Below are positions 43,133-51,167 of a stretch of DNA of 64,000 nt, piece after piece. Every line of letters begins with the position of its first letter. Positions within the stretch are counted from its first letter, which is position 1. The notes under the pieces are model-generated. The model was not told the DNA's origin, searched no databases, and was given only the letters and a program-made list of their open reading frames with translations. The stretch is from CBDAQA01 sp965247815 (GTDB lineage: Bacteria; Planctomycetota; Phycisphaerae; Tepidisphaerales; Tepidisphaeraceae): NCBI GenBank assembly GCA_965247815.1, contig CBDFHW010000012.1:124001-188000 (forward strand), given 5' to 3'. Position numbers and translations under genes: made by a program.

Positions 43133-43864
43133 ATGAAATCGAGCAGTTCGTCGCAGGCTGGTTTTCTGAGCTGGTCCCCGGCGGGGCGGGCGATCGTGTT
43201 CGTGCTCTCGGCCGCGTCGATCTGGTGCCTGCTGGCCGAGTTCTACGGGCTCTGCTCGATGCGGGCTTTCACGATCTATGCCTTAATCCCCGCGACCCTG
43301 CTGCTCGTGCTGATCGCATTTTACGATTTACTCGACGGCGACCGCCGGCTCTGGCGGGCGGTGGCGGTCGGGGCGGTCGGTGGGCTGGTCGCGGCGTGTG
43401 CTTACGACCTGTTCCGGCTGCCTTTCGTCATCGCCGCCGCGGACCACACCGGGCCGGCGTGGCTCCGATTGCCGTTGTACAAGGTGTTCCCCCGGTTCGG
43501 GGCGTTGATCCTCGGCCAGCCCTTCTCACCCAACCAGCCGGACTCGCAATTTCCCCTGTTCACGCACGTGGTCGGCTGGGCATATCACTTTTCCAACGGG
43601 ATCACGTTCGGCGTGATGTATATGGCGCTGATCGGCGACGCCGGGCGACGTAGTTGGGCTTGGGCAATTGTCGTCGCGGTGGGACTGGAACTGGCAATGC
43701 TGTTCACGCCGTACACGAATTTTTTCGAGATCGGCCTGACGGCCCGGTTCGTAATCGTCACGCTGTCGGCCCATCTCATTTTCGGTGTCGCGCTGGGGCT
43801 GTACGCCCGTCGCCAGGCGGTGCTCTGGCAACAAAGATCCGGCGCGACCGGGGTGGCGGGTTGA
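43133..43864 (+). CDS. Multi-pass membrane protein of unknown function
   Basis: A 243-aa protein with six or seven hydrophobic helices, including 'AIVFVLSAASIWCLLAEFYGL', 'IPATLLLVLIAFYDLL' and a C-terminal helix 'LSAHLIFGVALGLYA'. The ATG at 43133 is preferred; the in-frame 43067 start adds a polar leader. It overlaps the downstream binding-protein gene by TTGA, so the two are translated together. I recognise no family; pairing with a periplasmic binding lipoprotein hints at a membrane partner for it. Confidence 0.7.
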   Translation: MKSSSSSQAGFLSWSPAGRAIVFVLSAASIWCLLAEFYGLCSMRAFTIYALIPATLLLVLIAFYDLLDGDRRLWRAVAVGAVGGLVAACAYDLFRLPFVIAAADHTGPAWLRLPLYKVFPRFGALILGQPFSPNQPDSQFPLFTHVVGWAYHFSNGITFGVMYMALIGDAGRRSWAWAIVVAVGLELAMLFTPYTNFFEIGLTARFVIVTLSAHLIFGVALGLYARRQAVLWQQRSGATGVAG

Positions 43865-44868
43865 AAGCGCGTCGAACCAGGCGATGGCTGACCGCGTTGC
43901 TTCTACCGGCCGCCGCGCTGGGGTGCAAACGCGATACGCACGGCCTGCCCGCCGGGTCAGACACCGTCGTGCTGTATACCAGCGTCGACGAGCCGTACGT
44001 CCGCCCGCTGGTCGAGCAATTTCAGAAACAGACCGGCATCAAGGTTACGCTGGTCACGGATGCCGAGGCGAGCAAGAGTGTCGGGCTGGCCGAGAAGCTC
44101 AGGGCGGAGAAAGACCACCCGCAGGCCGACGTCTGGTGGAGCAACGAGTGCTTCCTGACAATTAATCTGGCCGGCGAGGGGATTCTCGCGCCGTACGATT
44201 CCCCGTCGGCTGCGGATATTCCACTGGCTTACAAAGACCCGGAGCACCGGTGGGCCGGTTCGGTGCTGCGGGTCCGCATGCTGGTTTCGTCGAAGCAGAC
44301 GACGGACGTCACGCACCTGCGCGACTTGCTCCGACCGGACCTTAAAGGCCGCGTGACGATCGCCCGCCCCACCGCCGGCACCACCGGCGGGCATCTCGCC
44401 GCGCTCTACGTGCTTTGGGGACAGGATCACGCCGAAACGTTTTTAAGCGCGCTGCACGACAACGGCGTGACATTGGTGGGCGGAAACTCGATCGTGGCCG
44501 AGTCGGTCGCGCGAGGAGATATGTCCGCCGGAGTCTGCGACAACGACGACGCCGCGGACGCGGCGGCGAATGTCGGTCCGCTGAATGCCGTACTTCCGGA
44601 CCAGGGGCCCGGTGAAGACGGCACCCTGGCCATGCCCTGCACCGCGGGCATGGTCGCGAACGGCCCCCACCCCGCGCCCGCCCGGCAGCTCGTCGATTTC
44701 ATCTTGTCGAAGCAGGTCGACGAAAAACTGATCGCGGCACACTTCGCCTGGTGCTCTTCGCGGGACACCGCCGGACACGGTCTGTTTGCCAAGGTCGATT
44801 ATTCAACTGTCGCCGGGATGATGCGGCATGCCATCCGTTCCGGGACGGCTATTCTCGACGGGCGATAA
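43861..44868 (+). CDS. Extracellular solute-binding lipoprotein (Fe3+-type, SBP_bac family)
   Basis: A 335-aa protein with a basic leader and lipobox ('LLPAAALGC', Cys about 21). The mature protein has the hallmarks of the FutA/FbpA-type binding proteins: 'VVLYTSVDEPYVRPLVEQF', 'KQTGIKVTLVTDAEA', 'QADVWWSNE' and 'ARPTAGTTGGHLAALY'. It starts at TTG in a TTGA overlap with the preceding membrane gene. No ABC permease or ATPase is adjacent, so it is an orphan. Ligand may be Fe3+ or another small anion-complexed metal. Confidence 0.82.
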   Translation: MKARRTRRWLTALLLPAAALGCKRDTHGLPAGSDTVVLYTSVDEPYVRPLVEQFQKQTGIKVTLVTDAEASKSVGLAEKLRAEKDHPQADVWWSNECFLTINLAGEGILAPYDSPSAADIPLAYKDPEHRWAGSVLRVRMLVSSKQTTDVTHLRDLLRPDLKGRVTIARPTAGTTGGHLAALYVLWGQDHAETFLSALHDNGVTLVGGNSIVAESVARGDMSAGVCDNDDAADAAANVGPLNAVLPDQGPGEDGTLAMPCTAGMVANGPHPAPARQLVDFILSKQVDEKLIAAHFAWCSSRDTAGHGLFAKVDYSTVAGMMRHAIRSGTAILDGR

Positions 44869-44901
44869 ATTCCTGCGAATAAAGTTTCCACCAGGAACGA
44901 A

Positions 44902-44933
44902 ACCGCCGCGTCGGTCAGCACCGACGCGGCGGT
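44902..44933. terminator. Bidirectional hairpin between convergent genes
   Basis: Perfect 14-bp arms ('ACCGCCGCGTCGGT' and its complement, 44902-44915 and 44920-44933) with a 4-base loop. It lies between the binding-protein gene and the convergent HSL esterase gene. No T-tract follows on either side. Confidence 0.6.
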
Positions 44934-44970
44934 CCGCGAAATAGGCATCAGCTTGATTGTTGGACGAGTC

Positions 44971-46047
44971 TTATTTCGCGAATGCTGACTGAAGACCCTG
45001 GGCTGCAAATCGCTCGGCCTGACGCGCCTGATCTACGATGGCGCCGAGTCCGAAGAATTCGTGCGTGACGCCGTCATAGTTCATGTAACTGACGGGAATT
45101 CCCGCCCCGGACAGCTTGGCTTTGAAAGCTTCGCCTTCCGACCGTAGCGGATCGATCTGTGCGGTGATAATGGTTGCGGGCGGCATCTTGCTTACGTCGG
45201 CGCGCAGGATCGAGACGTACGGATTGGAAGCGTCGCTGGACGAGGCCAGGTAGTTTCCGAAAAACCAGGTCATCATGGATTTGTTCAACGGGACCGCGTC
45301 GGCGAATTCGGTATACGACTGGCCGTCGAATGTGGCTGCGGTCACCGGATAGATCAGCAATTGATAAATCGGGATCGGCATACCGCGGTCGCGTGACATC
45401 AGACAGACGGCCGCAGCGAGGTTGCCGCCGGCGCTCTCGCCTCCGACAGCGACGTGTTTGGGGTCGATTTTAAAATCGGACGGGTGAGACATGACGTACT
45501 GGGTTGCCGCGTAGCAGTCTTCGGGGGCGGCCGGAAAACGATGCTCGGGCGCGAGGCGGTAGTCGACCGAAATCACCACGCAGTTTGCGTCATTCGTTAA
45601 TGCACGACACGACGCGTCATAAGTGTCGAGATTGCCCAAGACCCAGCCGCCGCCGTGGAAATACACAAGTGCGGGGAACGGCCCGTTGCCTTGCGGGTAA
45701 TACACGCGCGTCGCGATCGGACCGCCCGGTCCGGCGATCGACACGCCGCCAATCCCGCCGACCGGTTCGGGGCCGGCGATGTGCTGGTCGGCCATCACTT
45801 TCTTGGCCGCGTCCGTCATCGTCGGTTCGTTCCGGGCATCCTGCGGTGACAGCATTGTAATCTGCCGCGGCTGCAGTGATTTGTAGGCGTCGAGCACCGT
45901 TCGCATCTGCGGGCTCGAGCGGTCCACGTTGGCCTGCGCTTCTGGTCGCATCGGCATCGGCGCGTCATGACCACAAGAGGCGGTCATGATTCCGACACCG
46001 GCCAAAACAGCGGTTTTTGCCAGGACTGAGAAAAATTTAGTGCTCAT
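44971..46047 (-). CDS. Lipoprotein esterase of the hormone-sensitive lipase family
   Basis: A 358-aa protein with a signal peptide and lipobox-like 'IMTASC' (Cys about 25). The alpha/beta-hydrolase core has the HSL oxyanion motif 'VYFHGGGWVLGNLD', 'VDYRLAPEHRFPAAPEDC', the nucleophile motif 'GGESAGGNLA', an acidic residue in 'IDPLRSEGEAF' and the His in 'YDGVTHEFFG'. All catalytic residues are present. Expected to hydrolyse small esters outside the cytoplasm. It is the second lipoprotein hydrolase of the window. Confidence 0.88.
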   Translation of the reverse strand: MSTKFFSVLAKTAVLAGVGIMTASCGHDAPMPMRPEAQANVDRSSPQMRTVLDAYKSLQPRQITMLSPQDARNEPTMTDAAKKVMADQHIAGPEPVGGIGGVSIAGPGGPIATRVYYPQGNGPFPALVYFHGGGWVLGNLDTYDASCRALTNDANCVVISVDYRLAPEHRFPAAPEDCYAATQYVMSHPSDFKIDPKHVAVGGESAGGNLAAAVCLMSRDRGMPIPIYQLLIYPVTAATFDGQSYTEFADAVPLNKSMMTWFFGNYLASSSDASNPYVSILRADVSKMPPATIITAQIDPLRSEGEAFKAKLSGAGIPVSYMNYDGVTHEFFGLGAIVDQARQAERFAAQGLQSAFAK

Positions 46048-46242
46048 TTCGGACTCCTTCTATCAAGCTCTCATCGACAACTCGGCCACTTTGGCACAGC
46101 TGCACAGATGCAACCGCAAGAATGCAACGGGCGTACCTTTTGCGATCCTTAGATGTCAGATTGGAAAATTTCGTTACCATTCCATCGCTTGACCGACCCG
46201 CGTGATTCAACCTCCGCAGCCGTGCGTATCTCGACGGCAAAA

Positions 46243-48321
46243 ATGCCCCGGGCGTCGACCCTACCGGGGCGTTCGCCGGTCTCCTGGCGAAGCATTTCGC
46301 TGGGGTTGGCCGGCGTCCTGATCATCTGCGGGGTGACCCCTTACAACGATTACGCGCTGAACAACACGTTCCTGGTCGGGAACAACCTGCCGATCGGCGT
46401 GGTCATGCTGTCGTTCCTTTTTGTGCTGCTGGTCAACGCGCCGCTGCACCGCTGGTTGCCACGACATGCCCTGAGCGCCGGGGAACTCTCGATCGCGCTC
46501 TCAATGACGCTGGTCAGCTGCGCGCTGCCCAGCAGTGGGCTCATGCGGTACCTCCCGCCGTCGCTGGTCAGCCCGTTTTATCACTCGATCTCCAATCGCC
46601 CGTTCCTGGACATTCTTGAATCGATGCACCTGCCGAAGTGGATCTTCCCGGCCTTCACCGGCGACGGACCCCGGCAGTGGATCAACGACCCGGTCGTGAT
46701 CGATTACATCGGCCGGTGGACCGAAGAGGGGCCGTTCCCGTTTCTCGCCTGGATCAGGCCCGCGATCACCTGGGGCATCTTTCTGTTCGCGTTGTATGCG
46801 GCATTGATGTGCGTGATGGCCATCGTCCGCCGGCAGTGGTTCGAGAACGAACGGTTGCCGTTCCCGCTGGCCCAGATTCATCTGGCATTGATCGAGCAGC
46901 CGGCGCCGGGCAAGGTGCTGAACCACGTCCTGAGCCTGCGGTCATTCTGGATCGGCTTCTCTGCGGTGTTCGCGCTGCACGTGTGGAACGGGCTGGCGCT
47001 TTATTTCCCGAAGAATTTCCCGCCGATCCCGGTCTATTACGACGTGCTGCACCGCATCATGAGCAACCCGCCGTGGAGCTACGTCAGCGGCGACTTCAAG
47101 GGTGCCGCGATCTTCTTCACGGCCGTCGGTGTGACGTACTTTCTGTCCAACTCGATCGCGTTCAGCCTGTGGTTCTTTTTCGTCGCCATGCAGGGCTGGC
47201 GGATGATCGTCGGGTCGACCACGGGCGACCCCAACAACTACGGCGTCGACGGGGCCGTCGACCAGCATTTCGGCGGGATCAGTGCGTTCGCGCTGTCGCT
47301 GCTCTGGGTCGGGCGAAACCACTGGATGATGGTCGTCCGGCAGGCCTTCGTGGGCCGGCGCGCCGGTGAACCGCAGGGCCGGTACCTGCCCTACCCGGTC
47401 GCGTTCTGGGGACTGGTCGCGAGCTTGGGGGTGATGATCGGCTGGCTTTGGCTGGCCGGGTGCACACTTCTGGGCGCAGTCGTGATGATCTTGCTGCTGC
47501 TGATGCTGTTCGTTGTGATCACCCGGATCATCGCCGAGTCGGGGCTCATGCACGGGCAGCTGCAGGTGCCGATCAATCATCCCTGGGTTTTGGCGGCCGA
47601 GTTCGGATACCCGCTGGTCTCGCCGGTGAAGACGTTTTACTTCGCGTCGCTGCTACAGTCGGTGCACTTCGATTTCCGCGAAGTGGTCCCGGTCTACGCC
47701 TCGCACGCGATGCGAGTGATCGACCAGTCGGCGTTTCAGAATCAGGATTCCGCCCAGGACACGCCCGCCACCCGGCGGATCGGCCGGCAGATCATGGGGC
47801 TGCTGATGCTCGCGCTGGGGGTTGGGTACGTGGTCAGCTTCACCAGTACGCTGTGGGTCGAGTACAAATATTCCTGGACGCTGGACACCCCCGGCAAGGT
47901 GTTGAACGATTTCGGGACGCTGGTGAACACCCGAAAGATCATCGATTCGACCGAGCAATACAGCAAAGGGAACTATCACCCCAGTTCCAGCCCGGCGGGG
48001 AATTTTGCGTTCGGTTTCGGATTGATCGCCGTGCTGTCGGCGCTGCGGTTGCGGTTCGCGTGGTGGCCATTGCACCCGATCGGTTATCTGATGCTCTACA
48101 CGTACCCGGGCACGACGCTGTGGCTGAGCATCTTCGTCGGCTGGCTCGCCAAGGCGTTGATCCTGCGCTTCGGCGGGACCCGGTTGTACACCGCCGCCAA
48201 GCCTTTCTTTCTGGGTCTGATCGTCGGCGAGTCCGCCGCCGCCGGGCTCTGGCTCGTCGTCGGACTGGTCCTCAGCGCGATGAACCTGCCTTACCGGGCG
48301 GTCAATATCATGCCGGGGTAA
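46243..48321 (+). CDS. Large multi-pass membrane protein, DUF6785/DUF6784-like
   Basis: A 692-aa protein with about 12 or more hydrophobic helices and a large loop between the first groups. The 'VTPYNDYALNNTFLVGNNLP' start, 'RRQWFENERLPFPLAQIHL' and 'RIIAESGLMHGQLQVP' match the planctomycete-expanded DUF6785/DUF6784 family, which has an oligopeptide-transporter-like layout. Function is unknown, perhaps peptide or metal-complex transport. An in-frame ATG at 46153 adds 30 polar residues; neither start has a strong ribosome binding site. The TPR gene follows after 30 bases on the same strand. Confidence 0.75.
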   Translation: MPRASTLPGRSPVSWRSISLGLAGVLIICGVTPYNDYALNNTFLVGNNLPIGVVMLSFLFVLLVNAPLHRWLPRHALSAGELSIALSMTLVSCALPSSGLMRYLPPSLVSPFYHSISNRPFLDILESMHLPKWIFPAFTGDGPRQWINDPVVIDYIGRWTEEGPFPFLAWIRPAITWGIFLFALYAALMCVMAIVRRQWFENERLPFPLAQIHLALIEQPAPGKVLNHVLSLRSFWIGFSAVFALHVWNGLALYFPKNFPPIPVYYDVLHRIMSNPPWSYVSGDFKGAAIFFTAVGVTYFLSNSIAFSLWFFFVAMQGWRMIVGSTTGDPNNYGVDGAVDQHFGGISAFALSLLWVGRNHWMMVVRQAFVGRRAGEPQGRYLPYPVAFWGLVASLGVMIGWLWLAGCTLLGAVVMILLLLMLFVVITRIIAESGLMHGQLQVPINHPWVLAAEFGYPLVSPVKTFYFASLLQSVHFDFREVVPVYASHAMRVIDQSAFQNQDSAQDTPATRRIGRQIMGLLMLALGVGYVVSFTSTLWVEYKYSWTLDTPGKVLNDFGTLVNTRKIIDSTEQYSKGNYHPSSSPAGNFAFGFGLIAVLSALRLRFAWWPLHPIGYLMLYTYPGTTLWLSIFVGWLAKALILRFGGTRLYTAAKPFFLGLIVGESAAAGLWLVVGLVLSAMNLPYRAVNIMPG

Positions 48322-48351
48322 ACCGAGCACATTTTGACCGGCAGGAAACTT

Positions 48352-49797
48352 ATGAGCGCCAAACTGGTCCGCGAGCTGATGCAGTCGGCAACCCAGGCCC
48401 ACGGTGCCGGGCTGCTCGACGATGCGGAGAAAATTTATCACCGACTGCTCGGCGTGCGCCCGGGGCACGCCCCGGCGGTGCACCTGCTGGGCGTAATCTG
48501 CTGCCAGCGAAAACAGTTCGACGCCGGCCTGAAGCTGATCACGCAGGCGATCTCCGCGTCACCCGGGCAGGCCGAGTTTTACAACAGCCGGGGCAACGCG
48601 CTGCGGGGGTTGAACCGCGTCGAAGAAGCGATCGCCGCGTACCACCGGGCGTTCGAGTTGGACCCGGCGGATCTCGCGACGCTCAACAACCTGGGGATGG
48701 CGCTGGACCGGGCCGATCGTATTCCTGAGGCGTTGGACTGCTTCGACCGGTTGATCGCGAAGAAGGACGACGTCGCCGAGTGGCACGCGAACCGGGGCGG
48801 GGTGCAGGCCGGGGCGGGGCTGTTGCCGCAGGCGATCGCGTCGCAGCGGCGGGCGATCGCGCTGCGGCCCGAACTGGCCGGGGCGCATGCGAAGCTGGCG
48901 ACGGCGTTGCTCGCGTCGGGTGAGTTTGCCGAGGGCTGGCGGGAGTTCGAATGGCGATTTCGCGCCGGCGTGGTCGGTGACCCGACCCGGGACGACCCGG
49001 CTCCGGTCTGGGACGGGACACCAATCCCGGGGAAGACGTTACTCGTTCAAGCCGAGCAGGGATTCGGTGACTTCTTCCAATGCGTGCGCTACGTGCCGAG
49101 GGTTGCAGCCGGGGGAGCAAAAGTCATCCTGCGGTGTCAGCCGGCGCTGCGAAAACTCGTCGAACGCGTCGACGGTGTCGCCGCGGTTGTGACCACCGAC
49201 GACGCAATTCCGCCGCACGACCTTCAGGTCCCGATCTTCAGTTTCCCGAAACTGTTTGGGACCGATCTGGCTACGATTCCACGTACCACTCCGTATCTGT
49301 CTGCAGACCAGGGGAAGGCAAAAGAATACGAGCGGACGAACGACCGCAAGCGAATCGGGCTCGCCTGGGCCGGATCCACTGCCCACGGCAATGACCGCCG
49401 GCGGTCGTGCCCGGCCGAGCGCTTCAACAGCCTGGCAGGAATCGAAGGCGTCGATTTTTACCGGCTGCAGATGCCTCGCGACCTGCCCGCGCCGTCGGCA
49501 CTTCACTTGGTCGATCGCACGGACCAATTGCAGGACTTCGACGATACGGCGGCGTTGATCTCGCAACTGGATTTGGTGATCTCGGTCGACACATCGGTGG
49601 TGCATCTGACCGGTGCGCTTGGCAAACCGGTCTGGGTGCTGTTGCCCTTTGCGGCCGAGTGGCGATGGATGGCGAATCGGGAAGATTCGCCTTGGTATCC
49701 GACCGCGCGACTGTTTCGGCAGTTAACACCCGGTGATTGGGCAGGAGTTATGGAACGGGTGCGCGACGCGGTCCGGGTTAGGACAGTTCGAGGGTGA
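48352..49797 (+). CDS. TPR protein with C-terminal glycosyltransferase-like domain
   Basis: A 481-aa protein. Residues about 5-215 are roughly six tetratricopeptide repeats ('AEFYNSRGNALRGLNRVEEAIAAY'-type units). Residues about 235-475 resemble the heptosyltransferase-like (GT9-type) domain often fused to TPRs: 'GKTLLVQAEQGFGDFFQCVRY', 'RIGLAWAGS', 'ISVDTSVVHLTGALGKPVW' and 'WRWMANREDSPWYPT'. Such fusions are thought to modify proteins or surface glycans. The ATG at 48352 has an 'AGGAAA' ribosome binding site. Its 3' end overlaps the convergent histidine kinase gene by 20 bases. Confidence 0.84.
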   Translation: MSAKLVRELMQSATQAHGAGLLDDAEKIYHRLLGVRPGHAPAVHLLGVICCQRKQFDAGLKLITQAISASPGQAEFYNSRGNALRGLNRVEEAIAAYHRAFELDPADLATLNNLGMALDRADRIPEALDCFDRLIAKKDDVAEWHANRGGVQAGAGLLPQAIASQRRAIALRPELAGAHAKLATALLASGEFAEGWREFEWRFRAGVVGDPTRDDPAPVWDGTPIPGKTLLVQAEQGFGDFFQCVRYVPRVAAGGAKVILRCQPALRKLVERVDGVAAVVTTDDAIPPHDLQVPIFSFPKLFGTDLATIPRTTPYLSADQGKAKEYERTNDRKRIGLAWAGSTAHGNDRRRSCPAERFNSLAGIEGVDFYRLQMPRDLPAPSALHLVDRTDQLQDFDDTAALISQLDLVISVDTSVVHLTGALGKPVWVLLPFAAEWRWMANREDSPWYPTARLFRQLTPGDWAGVMERVRDAVRVRTVRG

Positions 49798-50917
49798 ACA
49801 TTGCGCCGTGTCCGACGGCCGAGTCGACGGTCAGCTTTCCGCCGATCAGGTCCGCCGCCTGCTTGGCGATCGACAGCCCGAGCCCGACCCCGTCCTGGTC
49901 GTGCGTCTCGCCCCGCATGAACGGCACAAACAGTGTCGCGACCTTGTCTTCGGCAATCCCCGGACCGGTGTCGGTCACGGTGATCCGAACTTTGCCGTCA
50001 GGTGCCGGCGCGACGCCCAGCTTGACGCTGCCTTCGCGCGTGTACTTGATCGCGTTCGACGTCAGGTTCTGCAGGATCAACAGCAGCAGGTCGCGATCGG
50101 TCACGACGCTGATCCCGTCGGTGACGATCGCCTTCAATTCCAGATTCTTCGCCTTGGCCTGGTAACCGATTTGCCCGACCAGATCCTGGATCACGGCCTG
50201 CAGCTTGACGGTCACATTTTTGGGCTGAACCTTTCCCTGGCGGAACCGCTCGGCGTGCAGGAAGCGGTCCATCGTGGCTACCGTGTCCAGGATCGACCGG
50301 CGCATCGAATCCAGATCCTGAATCGACTCGGCAAATTTGGGCTCGCTGGCGAGCTCGCGCTTCAGCACCTCGACCATGAGCAGCACGCCGTTCAATCCGC
50401 CGCGCAGGTCGTGCGAAAGAAACGACAAATATTTGCTCTGCGCTTCGGCGACGAACATCAGCTGTTTCTGCTGGTGGGCGACGAATTGGTTGACCGCCGT
50501 GCGAACGGCGATGTCGATCCCCATGTTCAGCGACGCCGTCTCGTCGGTGGTCAATTCCCGGTCGAGGTGCGAAACGACCTCGTCGAGAAGAATAGGCCGG
50601 AGCAACCCGTACTCGATCATCAACTGATTGATGTCGTAGCTTTGATGGAAACGAAGATCCCCGTGTCCTTTGGACAGCGAGACGACCGATTCGAGGTGGC
50701 TTCCGTCCCGCGCGCCCAGGACGCGTGACAATTCGCCGAGCATCATCGGAATTTCGTCACGAAGCTGCTCACGGGTCAGCCGGTCGGCGATCGGCAGCTT
50801 TTCGACGACGACGGCGTGCCACCGCGTCATGATCACGGGGAGGCACGCCGACACCGCGGCGGCGAGCTCGGGGAATGTCGAAAACTTCAGCAGGTCCAGG
50901 GTGGCGTTGCTCAACAT
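49778..50917 (-). CDS. Sensor histidine kinase with RsbRD-like N-terminal domain
   Basis: A 379-aa soluble kinase. Residues about 15-150 resemble the RsbRD/globin-like N-terminal sensor ('LPVIMTRWHAVVVEKLP', 'SYDINQLMIEYGLLRPI'). The dimerisation and phosphoacceptor helix has 'FLSHDLRGGLNG' (His about 176). The ATPase domain has N box 'ILQNLTSNAIKYT', G1 'DTGPGIAED' and G2 'GVGLGLSIAKQ'. No membrane helix or signal peptide is present, so it senses a cytoplasmic signal. No response regulator is adjacent, so it is an orphan kinase. Confidence 0.88.
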   Translation of the reverse strand: MLSNATLDLLKFSTFPELAAAVSACLPVIMTRWHAVVVEKLPIADRLTREQLRDEIPMMLGELSRVLGARDGSHLESVVSLSKGHGDLRFHQSYDINQLMIEYGLLRPILLDEVVSHLDRELTTDETASLNMGIDIAVRTAVNQFVAHQQKQLMFVAEAQSKYLSFLSHDLRGGLNGVLLMVEVLKRELASEPKFAESIQDLDSMRRSILDTVATMDRFLHAERFRQGKVQPKNVTVKLQAVIQDLVGQIGYQAKAKNLELKAIVTDGISVVTDRDLLLLILQNLTSNAIKYTREGSVKLGVAPAPDGKVRITVTDTGPGIAEDKVATLFVPFMRGETHDQDGVGLGLSIAKQAADLIGGKLTVDSAVGHGAMFTLELS

Positions 50918-51167
50918 GGGTGAACTCCACTAACGCCGCTGACGCAGTACCGTTCCGGCGAACCGCGGGCGCGATTTTCTCTAACACAAAAGCGAGATCG
51001 TTCGGAAATGCGTCTGGCCGCCATTCCGATTTGCCCGCGGAAGTGACGGCCTTGGTTCGGCCCGTTCGAAGACAGATTTTCGCACGAATCATCGTGCCGT
51101 CAATGATTTGGTTGAAAAACATTACGCCCCGCAAGCAATGACAAATGATTGCGGCCGCGGCTAAAGT

